From Diospyros lotus (taxonomy: Eukaryota > Streptophyta > Magnoliopsida > Ericales > Ebenaceae): 64,000 nucleotides of DNA. The DNA is taken from assembly GCF_014633365.1 (NCBI RefSeq), contig NC_068351.1, forward strand, positions 826,001 to 890,000. The letters run 5' to 3'. The position numbers were made by a program, and so were the translations under genes. Within the stretch, counting starts at the first letter, position 1, and each line of letters begins with the position of its first letter. The notes beneath the pieces are model-generated. The model had not been told where the DNA came from. It saw nothing but the letters and a program-made list of their open reading frames with translations, and did not search any database. Positions 63,973-64,000 of this stretch are shown piece by piece.

Positions 63973-64000
63973 CCCTCGTTTTTCTTTTTGTCTGCCAAGT

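Overview
This window is nuclear DNA from a flowering plant, probably a eudicot. The genes are intron-rich with GT-AG introns, the spacers are long and AT-rich, and the proteins are typical of land plants (chlorophyll synthase, group 1 LEA, ROX/LAX-type bHLH). LTR retrotransposons and inverted-repeat DNA elements are also present. I cannot name the species. No rRNA, tRNA or CRISPR feature was seen.

Layout: 1-4.2 kb is spacer with one doubtful small ORF and a SINE-like repeat. 4.26-10.05 kb (-) is a BAG-family co-chaperone gene whose long last intron holds a solo LTR. 12.49-13.21 kb (-) is a YbhB-type PEBP gene with a G-box cluster upstream. 15.3-16.9 kb is a hairpin-like element with 9-bp target duplications, Mutator-like. 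18.59-19.08 kb (+) is an intronless ROX/LAX-type bHLH gene. 21.73-24.28 kb (-) is pyruvate decarboxylase. 28.83-33.57 kb (-) is EBP1. 35.8-37.5 kb is an inverted-repeat element. 37.78-41.18 kb (-) is a mitochondrial succinate/fumarate carrier. 44.39-44.96 kb (+) is a group 1 LEA (Em) gene, tail-to-tail with chlorophyll synthase CHLG at 45.43-50.65 kb (-). 52.72-62.08 kb is a structurally complete Ty3/gypsy element flanked by TCAAG. The right edge cuts into the 5' LTR and primer-binding site of another retrotransposon.

Exon structures were worked out by hand from splice sites and family alignment. All seven multi-exon genes join in frame from ATG to stop (BAG 270 aa, PEBP 173, PDC 607, EBP1 393, carrier 313, Em 153, CHLG 370); the bHLH gene has one exon.

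The gene order is the main biological result. From memory of Arabidopsis loci, BAG, EBP1, Em and CHLG match the run At3g51780-At3g51820, while PEBP, bHLH, PDC and the carrier match At5g01300-At5g01340. Here both sets are interleaved, each in its own order, which looks like an ancestral block that was duplicated and then reciprocally thinned out in Arabidopsis. Other points to check are a duplicated in-frame exon in the BAG gene and six in-frame stop codons in the gypsy polyprotein, all explicable as C-to-T or G-to-A changes with no frameshift.
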